Assembly (NCBI RefSeq): GCF_041381155.1
Contig: NC_091147.1
Location: forward strand, 39,000,053-39,064,052
Direction: 5' to 3'
From: Argopecten irradians
Taxonomy: Eukaryota > Mollusca > Bivalvia > Pectinida > Pectinidae
DNA length: 64,000 nt
The notes beneath the pieces were generated by a model. It saw nothing but the letters and a program-made list of their open reading frames with translations, made no database searches and was not told the origin of the DNA. The position numbers and the translations under genes were made by a program. Positions 23,632 to 34,983 of this stretch are shown one piece after another. The first letter of the stretch is position 1; every line of letters starts with the position of its first letter.

Positions 23632-24545
23632 TATAGTGAAACAAAAGGTTCAATGGACTAAAAACTTTGTTTGTCTCTAACGTGTCATGGCATCTCTAAT
23701 TGGCCCTAAAAAGTGCTTAAAGGGACAATTCGGTCTAAGAGTACATTAAAACTTGCACATATTTTGGAAACAAACCAGTTCTAATGGAAATTAGATCAGT
23801 TGGTTTTACTGTGATATGCCAGAAAAGCCTACTGTAGTTAATTGTATGTGAAATGTTCAATCGCCATTACACATAGCCTTGTATGCCGAACCCTGACCCT
23901 TGCCTGTGTAATAAAGAATTTTTTGTCTAAAACTACTCAAAACGCTCTTACAGTTGTGTTAACATTATCAGATGCATGTTCTTGTCTAAAAATAATTTCA
24001 TCAACTCCTCAGTGGCTATGTATTGCATTTGTTTAACGTGTGTGACTTTGACTCGGGTAAGGGTACAGCGTACATGTTGTACCTGCTTAATCCTATTGAT
24101 CAACGATTTGGAATTTCAATGGTATCAATCAAAATACTTAACAATGTTGTGAAATTTGTCACTATTTCTTGTCATATGTTTCATAAGGAATGTAGAACAA
24201 TACATTTATGTCATATTTTGCTTCGTGGTTATGTAACGAATTAGCTTCACTGAATTGTCCCTTTACATCAAACTGAAGAAAGGACACACTGGGGATCCAT
24301 TTGATGGATCTCTGTTCAAAACCATTTGATAAACTATATTAATTTGAGAAAAAGGATGAACTATATGTGAAGAAGAATATTGACAGATGTAAAAGAATCA
24401 AATGTACCAGTGGATCTGACCCTGTCTTTTGAGAAACAGAATGCTGATATTAACAAAAGAATATGGTTCATTTGAATGACTGTTAATAATTCACTTGTTT
24501 CAAATATGATTATATTTATAATAAAACAATCTTTTATTCAAGCAA
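23632..24545 (+). other. Probable RFC4 3' UTR
   Basis: The first AATAAA after the stop is at 23,910-23,915, inside a MITE. A second AATAAA at 24,520-24,525 lies beyond the MITE. Which one is used is not known. Confidence 0.5.
23720..24263. mobile_element. TA-flanked MITE (544 bp) in the RFC4 3' region
   Basis: The terminal inverted repeats AAGGGACAATTC and GAATTGTCCCTT lie between TA dinucleotides at 23,718-23,719 and 24,264-24,265, as for mariner-type elements. It has no transposase frame. It supplies an AATAAA at 23,910. Confidence 0.75.
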
Positions 24546-24629
24546 AGGCTGTATTTATGTATTACAATTTCCAAATCACATCAAATCTTAAATGCTGGTG
24601 TTATGTACAATAGCAAGGTAATATTTTTA

Positions 24630-24994
24630 AGTGAATAGTCTGGCGAAGAAAATATGTAAATGCGTTCATTGGCCTTTCAAAAGTCCTTACATATCAAAAC
24701 GACTGTCAAATTCTGCTTACATTGTCCAGGTTTGACCATTGGAATTATTGAAAGCCCTGTGTAAATTTAACACAGTTATGAAAATAACTCTATAAAATCG
24801 AGACTGCGTGGAATTGTCAACACGGACATAGCTAGTTAGGAGGACATTTCAGGGTTCCTATAATATCAATTAATTTCTTAGCATGCAAAGCCTTTTTGAC
24901 AGGAAATTATATTTTTCTATTTCATCAGAAATTATACTGGATATATTAACACCATTTTTACGGACTTTAGCCTTCCTTTACCCGACTATTCACT
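24630..24994. mobile_element. Complete MITE of the AGTGAATAGTC family (365 bp)
   Basis: Perfect 11-bp inverted termini (AGTGAATAGTC / GACTATTCACT) are flanked by TTA on both sides (24,627-24,629 and 24,995-24,997). A 3-bp TWA duplication suggests a PIF/Harbinger-type origin. A second, split copy lies at 19,838-20,570. Confidence 0.75.
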
Positions 24995-25017
24995 TTAAAA
25001 TTACGTTCTACTAATTG

Positions 25018-25190
25018 TGTACTGGTTCTGTAGACAATTAAGAGACACAGGGACACAGCATGTTACCCATAACTGGTTCTGCAGATACTAAAGGGACACA
25101 GGGACATGGTATGTTAATCATTACTGGTTCTGTAGACAATAAAGAGACACAGGGATTTGGCATATTACCCATTACTGGTTCTGTAGATAT
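25018..25190 (+). repeat. 57-bp tandem repeat, three copies
   Basis: The unit is ACTGGTTCTGTAGACAATAA, then AGAGACACAGGGACA and GGCATGTTACCCATT. The period of 19 codons leaves one frame open (ITGSVDNKETQG), which is judged accidental. Confidence 0.8.
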
Positions 25191-25278
25191 GGCCATTGAA
25201 TCTTATCTTGACAATAAATTGTTTCATGAATCAAATTTTGTTTGCAAGAATCTTAAAATTTTTTAGTTAATTATATAC

Positions 25279-25450
25279 CATATTCGACCCAACAAGCGCC
25301 CAGGGCGCTTAAAAAATTGAAGCAAATCTGGGGAGGGGGGTTAATAGAAACAAATTTGGATTAGCTTTTCATAAAATTGTTCTACAAAGTAAGCCATAAA
25401 TCAATTTTCAAAAGAAAGCAGTAAGGAAATCAACACTTGTTTTCATTTTT
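25279..25450 (+). mobile_element. 5' part of a CCRTATTCGACCC MITE
   Basis: It begins TACCATATTCGACCCAACAA then GCGCCC, matching the left end of the MITE at 26,935. No right end was found before the next element starts at 25,451. Confidence 0.5.
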
Positions 25451-26909
25451 AGCCCACCATCATCAGATGGTGGGCTATTCAAATCGTCCGTCTGTAAACA
25501 ATGCTTGTTATCCTATTTCGTAAAAACTGCTGCAGGTCCATTTTGTTCAAACTTCACATGGAGGGTCCCCTTGGTCCATATTTGTGCCATACAGATTTTG
25601 AGGCTGATCGGAAAAACAAGATGGCCGCCAGGCAGCCATCTTTGATTTTGGCAGTTGAAGTTTGTTATCGATATTTCTTGAAAACTACTGAAGGGATTTT
25701 GTTCAAACTTCACATGGAGGTTACCCTTGGTCCCTATTTGTGCCATACAGATTTTGAGGCTGATCGGAAAAATAAGATGGCCGCTAGGCAGCCATCTTTG
25801 ATTTTGGCAGTTGAAGTTTGTTATTCAATATTTCTTGAGAACTACTGAAGGGATTTTGTTCAAACTTCACATGGAGGTTACCCTTGGTCCCTAGTTGTGC
25901 CATACAGATTTTTGATGCTGATCGGAAAAACAAGATGGCCGCCAGGCAGCCATATTTGATTTTGGCAGTTGAAGTTTGTTATCGATATTTCTTGAGAACT
26001 ACTGAAGGGATTTTGTTCAAACTTCACATGGAGGTTACCCTTGGTCCTATTTGTGCCATACAGATTTTGAGGCTGATAGGAAAAACAAGATGGCCGCCAG
26101 GCGGCCATCTTGGATTTTGATAGTTAAGGTTTGATATCCCCATTTCTCAAAAAGTGCTGAAGGGATCTTTGTCAAATTTAATATGTAGGTTCCCCTAGGG
26201 CCCTTGTTGTGCATATTGCATTTTTGGACCAATCGGTGAACAAGATGGCCGCCATGCCGCCATCTTGGATTTCGATAGTTAAAGTTTGTTATGGCTATTT
26301 CTCAGATAGTACAGAAGGGATCTGTATCAAATTTCATATGTAGGTTCCCCTAGGGACCTAGTTGTGCATATTGCATTTTGGGACTGATTGGTTAACAAAA
26401 TGGCCGTCAGGCAGCCATCTTGGATTTTGTTATTCAAAGTTTGTTATCGCTATTTCTCAGAAAGTACTGAAGGGATCTGTCTCAAAATTCATATGTAGGT
26501 TCCCCTAGGGCCCTAGTTGTGCATATTGTGATTTGGGACTGATCGGTCAACAAAATTGCTGCCAGGCAGCCATCTTGGATTTTTATATTCAAAGTTTGTT
26601 ATCGCTATTTCTCAGAAAGTATTGAATGGATCTTTCTCAAATTTCACATGTAGGTTACCCTAGGGCCCTAGTTGTGCATATTGTGACCGGGACCGATTGA
26701 TCAACAAGATGGCCGCCAAGGAGTCATCTTGGAATTTGATAGTTGAAGTTTGTTACCGCTATTTCTCAAAAGGTACTGAGGCAATCTGTCTCAAATTTTA
26801 TATGTAGTATGTTTGAAAAAGTTTAAAAAGTAGAGAAAAGATCCATCTTTCCTTTGTCAGATATAGATCATTCTTTGGTGGGCGCCAAGATCCCTCTGGG
26901 ATCTCTTGT
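25451..26909 (+). mobile_element. Hairpin/tandem-core element with ~157-bp core units
   Basis: It opens with the hairpin AGCCCACCATCATCAGATGG then TGGGCT and a CGTCCGTCTG segment. About eight core units follow at ~157 bp spacing (for example GGCCGCCAGGCAGCC at 25,623 and 25,937). It closes with GGTGGGCGCCAAGATCCC and GGGATCTCTTGT. The first units (CACATGGAGGTTACCC) and later units (ATATGTAGGTTCCCC) form two subtypes. The T residues on both sides fit a T|T insertion. Confidence 0.8.
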
Positions 26910-26934
26910 TTTCAGACTGCATTAATTTGAAGTA

Positions 26935-27209
26935 CCGTATTCGACCCAATAAGCGCCCAGGGCGGCACTTAGAAAATTGATAAAAATGAGAAGGTGCTAA
27001 TAAGTCAAAATTATTCCAAATCTCTACCGTTTTATGTAGTTTTGGTCCTTATTTATGCCTGGGCAATTGAAATTTAGGCCTCAAAAAGGGGGAGGGGCGC
27101 TTATAGGGACATAGGCGCTTATTGGGTCGATTACGGTAAGTGGAATTTAAGCCTAAAAAAGGGGAAGGGGTGATTATAGGGACGGGGGCGCTTATTAGGT
27201 CGAATATGG
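26935..27209. mobile_element. TA-flanked MITE with CCGTATTCGACCC termini
   Basis: The left end is CCGTATTCGACCCAATAAGC and the right end GCTTATTAGGTCGAATATGG, with TA on each side (26,933-26,934; 27,210-27,211). A second right-end-like sequence (TTGGGTCGATTACGGTA) ends at ~27,137, so the right part is duplicated in tandem. Confidence 0.7.
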
Positions 27210-27547
27210 TATGTGCAATTTCACCATACCTGTACTACTAAAATGGAATTATTTGCAGTGTACAAATTTGACATATTTGACAATACCTTTGGTGGAAGGG
27301 AATGCAAGTTGTACCAAGCTTGCCAGATGCCCATTAATCTTTGAACTTTGAACCCTTAATATTAACAAATTAACATAATTGCCTTTTAACACAACTGATC
27401 AGTCCAGCGATTAATGAATAAAACCTTTGGTGGTTCTTTGTGACATCATTTTAAGTATTAATTATGATGTCATAATCAATATGTGACATCATGTGATTGT
27501 CTTAGTAGACAAAAGGGGACTGTGATGTTTGTATTGTTAAGATGTCC

Positions 27548-27665
27548 CGACAAATCACCTCTGGGTTCCAAGTTTGAATCCCAGGTACGCTGCGCTTTCC
27601 TCCACCAACAAACCTGGAACATCCTTAAATGACTTTGCTGTTAACAGTATTTTCATTTAACTATT
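27548..27665 (+). mobile_element. SINE fragment
   Basis: A B-box-like AGTTTGAATCCCAGG is followed by CGCTTTCCTCCACCAACAAA then CCTGGAACATCCTTAAATGA, the tail type of molluscan tRNA-derived SINEs. The A-box side is degraded. Block 2 lacks it. Confidence 0.55.
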
Positions 27666-27959
27666 AAAATCACACTATGGTGGCTAGAAACATTGCATAT
27701 GAGGTATATTCCATTTGAATTAAAAGCAAACAATATTGACACTTTTGCCCATTGATTATTATTATCATTATTATTTTTATTGGCCTTCAAATTGAAGAAT
27801 ACACAATGATAAAACACAACACATTAAAGTAGCAAAATATAATGACAAATTACGTAACATTTCACTCATGGCTGTGAAATATGAAATGTTTATATATAAA
27901 CCTTGTTAAATAAGTTGGTATGCAACATGTGTTAAAAATTGTACGTGGCATATCAAATT

Positions 27960-28400
27960 ATACCACTTGTAAAATAAATTCCTCACTACATAACCACATG
28001 TGTAAGATCTATATCTTACGTGAAGTGGTGGATATTACCAAAGGCTTCTTACATATCAAATTATAGAACATCTGTATTTCATTGTACATAGCAACATCGT
28101 GAACATAGTGATTCTTCTGGATTCTGAGATGAAATTTTAGAAAGTGAAAGATAAACAGACAAGGGTTAGTTATGATCTTCTTATTTCAATCATCACACAA
28201 GTTGTTTGTTTCTATTGTAATTCATTGTATTGTATTATTCCTTGCTACATACTCACGAGTGTAAAATCTATATCTAACGTGAGGTGGTGAAAAATAACAA
28301 AGGCTTGTTATAACTCAAATTATAGAACATCTTTATTTCATTTTACATAGTGACACCATTTTAACATAGGTTGTTCTAGATTTTGAGACGTAGCTTTCTC
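27960..28400. repeat. Tandem duplication in the TRIM-1 3' flank
   Basis: Two diverged ~180 bp copies (27,990-28,130 and 28,260-28,395) each contain GTGTAARATCTATATC, a TRCAAATTATAGAACATC-like block and a CATAGYRACA motif. The distal copy retains the minus-strand poly(A) signal. The same doubling is seen at 50,330-50,730. Confidence 0.65.
28332..28337 (-). terminator. Poly(A) signal of TRIM copy 1
   Basis: AATAAA on the minus strand lies 168-173 bp after the stop codon. It is conserved in position at 42,412-42,417 and 50,671-50,676 for the other copies. Confidence 0.6.
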
Positions 28401-28504
28401 ATTTGAATAATCACAGTTATTTTGGGGATGTGATCTTTAATAGATTCTTATTTTTAGTAATACATCATTGTCATTTATTGTTATGTTTCACGGTTTCCAT
28501 TAAT

Positions 28505-30481
28505 TCAGCAGAGTTGAAAGATACGAATGTAGCTACGATCATTCACAGTATCATTCAGGTTGGAAACCACAAACTTTTCACCATTAACAGCTATTGTCCT
28601 TGGTTTCTGTATTCCATCTGTAGATGTCAGTAGTTCCCGGACACGTGTCCCATCCCCAGATATCTGTACGACGTTGTGTGAATTCCAACCACACACGTAG
28701 ATGTTTCCCTCCCTGTCTACGTTTATTCCAGCAGAACCTCTAACGACACCAACCTTCATCACGTCCGTGCGGCGTTTGTCTGGCGACAGTCTGGACACAG
28801 CGACTTGTCCGTCTGTGTTGTTATTAGTACTGACGAGTATGTCACCTCTCTCTGTATCATGTCCAAGGTTCCAGCATATGTTGTCATATGTGTGTAACAT
28901 GTCAGTGGCTCCGTCCTGTGTCAGACTGTACACTCCTCCACACTCAACACTCACTACAAACCTCCCGTCTCTATGTGTGATACCAATTATTTTTTTCTTT
29001 GTGTTGATGACAGATGACAGAGATAGTTTTTTGTCCCCCACTTTTACCACATGTACACCTTTACCTCGGACAGCGACTGCCACAGTAGTGTTGTTCACCA
29101 AACACATATCAATGGGATTTCCAGGAACCGTCAGCTGATCCAGGTACTGTCCTTCGTCTGTAAACAGTTTCAGTCTCTTGTTACCACAGTCACTAACTAC
29201 TATGTTGTTATCTGGAAGGTACACAATACCACCTATACCAATAGTGGATTTATCAGCTGGGATATTTACGTTGAACTTCCTTATCTCCTTCGCTTGGCGC
29301 TCTGACAGTGGCAGTCGACGGAACACAGGATCAACAGGAAAACGTCGCCTCCGTTTCTCAATCACAATCTTCCCCAACATGTGATCACGTTGAGTGCCAG
29401 GTTTAGGAACCTGATGCTGAATACTGACGGATGTATAGGGTTCACTCATATCTTTTATCAGGTCCTGACATGACTCGATCTCGGCCTGTCCCCTCTGATA
29501 AATCATTATAGCCTCCATGGGGTTGTTTTCCTCTACAGCTTTGACGGAAGACTTCATGGTATTTAGCATACCCTTCATCAGACGATCACATTGCCGTAAC
29601 GACACCTCGATGTTCTCTTTCTCATGTTTATACTTTGTGACCAATTCATCCGTGACGGCTTTCTGACATTCATCTAGTTCTTTCTCGATCCTCTGGCGTA
29701 GGTCTGTGATGCTCTTCAGAGCAACTTCTTGATTTTGAACCAAGGTTTGGATCTGTCCATCAAAGTCCTTAATCAACGACTTCATGGCTTCAGCACCTTT
29801 CTTCAGCATCTCTTCCATGTCTCTTAGTCGTGTCCCACATTTTAACCTCTCTAAATATTCCTTGGCTGTCATCACCACTTCCTGTTCACACTGCCTGTGG
29901 TATTTGATCATGCATACATGACACCCAAGACGTTGGTGTTTTTCACAATACCAACAGATTTTTTCTCCGTGTTGATCACATTTCGAAACAGATTCCTCCG
30001 GTTTTGACCTGCTGATATCATACTCACTGATATCTAAGATATCACAGTCACTGTGTATGATGTCATGATAGTGTTCCTTACAGTTCTCACAAAAATGTGT
30101 GTTCATCATTTTGCACCAGAACTTGGCTGGATTAGTCAGGGTACCTTTGGTCTGGCATGGTTTGCAGTATGGTAATTCAGATGAACGTTCCTTTAGCTGG
30201 ACAAGGTCCTGGATCACGACATTAGTCGGGAACTGCTCCGCCCATTTCTCCTTTGGTTCAGCTTGATTGACAGGAGAGATCATCCTCCGACAGATTGGAC
30301 AGGGAAATGATGTATCTGACACCCTCTTATCAGATATTTCCTTGTCGATGTAAGTCCCAAGACATTCCTGACAGAAGCTGTGTAGACAAGGTAGGGACTT
30401 GGGTTGTTGGAGTCTTTCAAGACAGATTGGACATTCAAGTAAGTGTAGGTCGAGTTCTGGAGGACGTCCGCCTTCAGCCAT
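28505..30481 (-). CDS. TRIM-family E3 ubiquitin ligase, copy 1 (RING, two B-boxes, coiled coil, NHL-like propeller)
   Basis: The coding region is 658 codons in one exon. A C3HC4 RING spans residues ~17-64 (C17, C20, C32, H34, C37, C40, C61, C64). B-box 1 is ~106-140 and B-box 2 ~168-200 (CDQH...CWYC...CHVC). A helical coiled coil runs ~205-335. The C-terminal ~250 residues repeat segments such as GIVYLPDNNIVVSD and GINVDREGNIYVCG, typical of NHL-like blades. RING proteins of this class transfer ubiquitin from E2 enzymes, and the propeller usually binds the target. The start is fixed by MAEGGRPPELDLHLLECPIC, shared by all three copies, and by a splice acceptor 29 bases upstream. Bivalve relatives are often labelled TRIM56/TRIM71-like. 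The substrate is unknown. Confidence 0.92.
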   Translation of the reverse strand: MAEGGRPPELDLHLLECPICLERLQQPKSLPCLHSFCQECLGTYIDKEISDKRVSDTSFPCPICRRMISPVNQAEPKEKWAEQFPTNVVIQDLVQLKERSSELPYCKPCQTKGTLTNPAKFWCKMMNTHFCENCKEHYHDIIHSDCDILDISEYDISRSKPEESVSKCDQHGEKICWYCEKHQRLGCHVCMIKYHRQCEQEVVMTAKEYLERLKCGTRLRDMEEMLKKGAEAMKSLIKDFDGQIQTLVQNQEVALKSITDLRQRIEKELDECQKAVTDELVTKYKHEKENIEVSLRQCDRLMKGMLNTMKSSVKAVEENNPMEAIMIYQRGQAEIESCQDLIKDMSEPYTSVSIQHQVPKPGTQRDHMLGKIVIEKRRRRFPVDPVFRRLPLSERQAKEIRKFNVNIPADKSTIGIGGIVYLPDNNIVVSDCGNKRLKLFTDEGQYLDQLTVPGNPIDMCLVNNTTVAVAVRGKGVHVVKVGDKKLSLSSVINTKKKIIGITHRDGRFVVSVECGGVYSLTQDGATDMLHTYDNICWNLGHDTERGDILVSTNNNTDGQVAVSRLSPDKRRTDVMKVGVVRGSAGINVDREGNIYVCGWNSHNVVQISGDGTRVRELLTSTDGIQKPRTIAVNGEKFVVSNLNDTVNDRSYIRIFQLC

Positions 30482-31613
30482 TGTAATTATTGGTAGTGAT
30501 CAACGTGGATCTAAAAGTAATAATAATCATCAATTAAATTATTTAAATTTTATGCTTGATTAAATCGCTAAGTCTTAACAGTTTTAAGATTTGAATTACA
30601 CAGACTTGTCATTTTAGCTTTGTTATATTTTGTTTGCTAGTGGGGAGTCGGGGGGTCCCTTACCACACACACAAGTTCTACACCTACAGTCCCAGGGAGT
30701 AAAATGCACTTTTCCTTCATTCTTATATACCCATTTAGTTCATGCTATTTTGATTTTTCCTTTCACTGTCCTGTTACCATTAGATACATTGACAGACCGT
30801 CATAACTAAAGTAGAACTCAAACATAACACACTCGGCCAAGACAAATTATCATATACCTATTGGACTGAATTGCTCAGTGCTATCTGTTGATTATGGTGT
30901 ATGTATATGTACTATACAAGGCCTTATAATATAGATAGTCTTGTTAGTGAATTTAAAGATATTTCCATGTTTTACACAGGTTAATTAAAAATGATGATCA
31001 ATCTCAATTAACACTGTATATGAACAAACCTGGTAACCTTCATTTAAGTATTCTGACATGATTTAAGGTTTTTGGACCCTTGTTACCTCAGTCAAAGTCA
31101 TTTTATTTGAGGACTTTTGGTATCTAGTCTCTATGACTGTTAGATATTGACAAGAAATTGGTTTAAGATTTTACCTGTTTGATCCATGTGTCCATGATTG
31201 AAGTTCAAGGTCAGTCATTTGAAAGCATAAATATGGTAAAACCTAGCTTACCCCAGAATTCCCTAGATCCAATCTGAGGTATCTAAGATATTTAAGTTAT
31301 TGAGAAGTTCTGTTAATATTTTGGCCTATACGACACCTGTGATCATGAATGAAGTTCAAGATCATTTGTTACAAACACACTTGCTAACCTTTTTTTTCTA
31401 ATTCATCGTAGCATGCAATACCAGTACCAGGTCTGGCTATTAAAAAACATCCCTTTTGAATGAAGTCAATGTCATTAATTTGAATAAACTTAAATAGAAG
31501 CAAGCCTAGATGCAGTATTAGGTCTATGGGCAACCTTATTGATTTAAAATAGTTTGAATAGATATTTAGATACACCTACAGTGATAGTATATATCTAAAT
31601 TTTAGCTCGGATT

Positions 31614-31850
31614 CACAGAGGGCCAGTTCAATGAAAATGCATGTTGTCATACATGTTTTTGTATTTTGGTGGATGGACTGATGAACAAACCTAATAGTCA
31701 TGTGATTTTCTTCAGTAAATATTCCAATTTTTTAATAACTTATGAAATCTCGTATTTTCCTGAAAAAATCACTTGACTATTAGGTATATTCAACAGTCCA
31801 TCCACCAATTACAAAAATGTAGGACAACATCCGTTTTCATTGAACTGGCC
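31614..31850. mobile_element. Foldback MITE with GGGGGCCAGTTCAATGAAAA termini
   Basis: Long inverted arms (GGCCAGTTCAATGAAAATG ... GTTTTCATTGAACTGGCC) enclose ~230 bp. Related copies sit at the same place in every block (45,646-45,868; 48,154-48,445; 53,906-54,170), so the insertion predates the duplications. Confidence 0.75.
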
Positions 31851-32015
31851 CCCTGTGCGTGGATATGACATATAGGCTCATGATGTGACTAGCAAAAAAA
31901 AAAAAAAAAATACTCAGCATTTAATTTTCTCACATGTCGGATCACAATACATCAGCGTTAATAACAAGAAGATAATAGGACTTGGAAATACTATAATTTC
32001 ATAATGATTCTCTCT

Positions 32016-32027
32016 ACTTTCGTTTTC
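32016..32027 (-). promoter_or_regulatory. IRF-element-like motif
   Basis: The minus strand reads GAAAACGAAAGT, matching the GAAANNGAAA core of interferon-regulatory-factor sites. It is conserved in block 2 at 46,031-46,042. The equivalent positions in blocks 3 and 4 read GAAACCGAAAGT. Confidence 0.4.
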
Positions 32028-32322
32028 TACTTCGTTCTGATGACCTTTGTACTTTATAGACATTCAATTGAAAACATGTCGTCCCAGTATACATATACGT
32101 TAAGCTTTGTTATGATGTTTGGGCGACATGACTACGTACACGAACAAATTATTACAGCTCTTTCTCGTCCCCAGAAATTCACTTCCAAGATTCTGGAAGC
32201 TAACGTACAATTCCATTGGTTCCTAATTATGGGATGTTGAAAGTTCCTAAAACTTTATCAAACTGAGTGATAATAGGGTCTGTATTTCAATTAGAGGATT
32301 TTTTGTCATTGCGTTTCTCTCT

Positions 32323-32334
32323 ACTTTCGGTTTC
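32323..32334 (-). promoter_or_regulatory. IRF-element-like motif
   Basis: The minus strand reads GAAACCGAAAGT, a full match to the GAAANNGAAA core. It is conserved at 46,342-46,353 and 54,648-54,659. It lies ~170 bp inside the first intron from the predicted donor. Confidence 0.45.
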
Positions 32335-33554
32335 TACTTCGTTACCGTTACTAACATAAAGATTACGTTGTCATTTTGTGATATTAATACAGTATATTTC
32401 ATAATGTCATACACAGATAGCCTAGTTATTGAACTGCAATGTCTAGTTGTTTGAATGGAAACTGAAATATTGGAATGAACTGTACATGAACTTACTCACC
32501 GTGCCCAGTTACCACAGATCTGGGTGTAGATACGGAATGAAACGAAGGGAAGTAACTCTAAATCTAAAATGCGTCCAACCCATTCGGCAAACCTCGGTTG
32601 ATTCCGGTAATAAGGCACTGGAATGATGAATATTACCTTGTCATATATATTCGTATGATTTCATAATGAGTCAATATTAGATAAATTCTACAGATATTGT
32701 ACATTAAGTAGAGATGAAATCATATGGAAAAAACCCAAGCTTTCTTTTTTTAATATTTTAAAACGGTAAGAAAGTACAATGTATTGATATCATAGATGCT
32801 TTATGAGGTGCACCCCAGAAACCCATTGTATAAACTATCAGACCGTAGGTTGATTAACGTGGGTAACCGACGATGCATGGGGTGGGTGGGTTCTTTTTGT
32901 ATAGATCTTTGATATAATAGATGAGTTATGAACGCATCTACAAGTATATGTGAACAAGTCAGTAAATTTTAAATGATTAATTAATGTGAAGAAGTCTTTT
33001 TTTCGTTTGAACTCATTCTGATTGATGCAAAGTAATTACGGCATTATGATTGAAATTGTGTAGATACTCTAGTGGATACGTGTCAGTACTGTGTAGCTTC
33101 TGTCAGGAGGTTATTAAGTGATGTTTACTCTATTTTCTTTTCAACAGTGATTGGTAAATATATTTTTTTCATTGCATGATTTCAATGCATTGTATATCTT
33201 CTGTTATTCCAAACTATTGTTCTATTATGGTTTTAATTGTAGAAAACATTTGAATTTTTATTTTCATTTAAATTTTCTTAAATCTCAATTTACAGAATCC
33301 TTAATTGTATCAACTTTGTTGTCTACAGCTTTGAATGTATGTATGTTGTAAATTGCATTCCACACACATTGCAAGAGGTGAAGAATCTTTCAATTACTGA
33401 AATTATTTGCTACTAGAATTGATACTTTTATAATTCAATTTTACTTGCAATGAGTATTTTCATTGGCTTAAAAATGTACTTTATCTACTCATAAAGGACA
33501 AAAATGACATCGCCGTTTGTAATGTAGCGGGATTGGACTGCGTCGATCATCGGT

Positions 33555-33625
33555 GACCAGGTAGCTTAGCGACAGAGCATTCTGCTAGTGTTCGGAGGTC
33601 CCGGGTTCGAATCCCGGTCTGGCCG
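33555..33625 (+). tRNA. tRNA-like sequence (Thr AGT-like; possibly a SINE head or pseudogene)
   Basis: A 71-nt cloverleaf can be drawn. The acceptor GACCAGG/TCTGGCC has one A-C mismatch. The D arm is GCTT...GAGC. The anticodon loop CTAGTGT puts AGT at positions 34-36. The T arm CCGGG-TTCGAAT-CCCGG is perfect. The B-box GGTTCGAATCC matches consensus. The anticodon stem is poor (one mismatch, two wobbles), so a working tRNA is doubtful. An identical copy is at 47,576-47,646. Confidence 0.5.
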
Positions 33626-34148
33626 CTACATTTTCTCCTCTCAGTAAGGATTAGCTTAGATAACGGCGTGATGATTTCATACACAAAAGAGTCCCAAAAT
33701 GAATTCTGAATATTGAAGAGATTATCTTTAGTAAATTGAATTATAAGGATTAATTTGAATACATCTTTTTTATGTCATCGAGATATAACACAACATTACT
33801 CTCATAACAAACCGTGGTTTAGTTAGAGTACACTCCGGTTTTTGTGTTATATCTCCATATCATAAAAATATATTCGAGTTAGTCCTTAAATATTGTAAAG
33901 TATGGTTTGCATTGTGTTAGCAATAAAATACTTCTAACGGCACATTTCTATACCAAGGACCTGTCAGTACCCAAGCGTATAGTCTTTTATGTTTTATATC
34001 TTCTTCATTTTTATCGTGAAATCAATACAGGTAGATTTAGCTAGAACGAGCGAGAGAGCGAGCTTATGCTAGACTACAAAACACTATAAGTCTCTAAATC
34101 TCTGTATATCGGAAAAATAAAGCAAACAAACACACACACAAAAAGAAA

Positions 34149-34735
34149 ACAAGAGATCCAAGAGGGATCTTGGCGCCCACCAAAGAATGATCTATGTCTG
34201 ACAGTCGAAAGAGGGATCTTTTCCCTGCTTTTCAAACTTTTTCAAACACACTTCATATAAAATTTGAGACAGATCGCTATAGTACTTTCTAAGAAATAGT
34301 GGTAACAAATTTCAACAATGAAATCTAAGATGGCGGCCGGTTGACCATCTTGTTTACCAATCAGTCCCGAAAGGCATTATGCATCAGTCCTAAAAGGTAC
34401 TATGCACAACTAGGGTACAAGGGGAACCTATGCATGGAAATTGAGAAAGATCCCTTCAGTACTTTCTGAGAAATAGAGATAACAAACTTTAACTATCAAA
34501 ATCCAAGATAGCCGTCGGTCGGTCATCTTGTTTACCGATCGGTCCCAAAATACAATATGCACAAATAGGGTCCTAGGGGAACCTGTATATGAAATTTGAG
34601 AAAGATCCCTTCAGTACTTTCTGAGAAATAGTGGTAACAAGAATTGTTAACAGACGGAAGGACGGACGGACGGACGGACCACGGACCACGGACGGAAGGC
34701 GATTTGAATAGCCCACCATCTGATGATGGTAGGCT
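34149..34735 (-). mobile_element. Hairpin/tandem-core element, minus orientation
   Basis: Read on the minus strand it opens AGCCTACCATCATCAGATGG and closes GATCTTGGATCTCTTGT-like (ACAAGAGATCCAAGAGGG on +). It belongs to the same family as 25,451-26,909 and holds about three core units. It is flanked by AAAAAGAAA on both sides, which fits the T|T target. Confidence 0.75.
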
Positions 34736-34983
34736 AAAAAGAAAACCGGCATTTCTCGCTCCAGTTTTAGGGTAGCACGATCCCGGAGATATCATATTTG
34801 GCGCCTACAAGATTTCGAGGGATCTTGGCGCCCATGAGTCACGTGAGAGATGGACCTTTTCCTTTGAAATATTGATACCAGCACTTTCACTATACGAATT
34901 AAATATAGCCTTATGTTGAGGTATTTCTAGCCAATCGCATATGTATTTTATTATCCTTATATTCCAGGGTTTACTATCACTGT

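Larger units (their letters stand above)
30510..32500 (-). other. 5'-UTR intron of TRIM copy 1
   Basis: On the minus strand a donor GGCACG|GTGAGTAAG (exon end 32,500) and an acceptor TTACTTTTAG (exon 2 starts 30,510) are both conserved at the other two copies. This implies an untranslated first exon beginning somewhere above 32,500. The intron holds the foldback MITE and IRF-element-like motifs. Confidence 0.65.
27285..34115. repeat. Segmental duplication, block 1
   Basis: This block carries TRIM copy 1, its 5' intron, a foldback MITE, IRF-element-like motifs and a tRNA-like sequence. It aligns collinearly with block 2 (40,150-48,135) and partly with block 4 (50,090-55,145). The outer part (32,450-33,950) is almost identical to 46,470-47,950, while the TRIM coding part is clearly more diverged. 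A SINE fragment (27,548-27,665) is absent from block 2. Confidence 0.85.

Noticed and set aside
25501-26232. Frames reading LFKLHMEGPLGPYLCHTDFE and similar on both strands
   Set aside because: They are core units of a hairpin/tandem-core element.
28701-29384. Plus-strand frames opposite the TRIM propeller
   Set aside because: They are antisense shadows of the TRIM coding sequence, repeated in all three copies for that reason.
32004-32240. 78-79 codon frame MILSTFVFYFVLMTF in the TRIM intron (also 46,019-46,258)
   Set aside because: It is antisense to the TRIM transcript, is broken in block 4, and has no recognised family; shared only because the blocks are duplicated.
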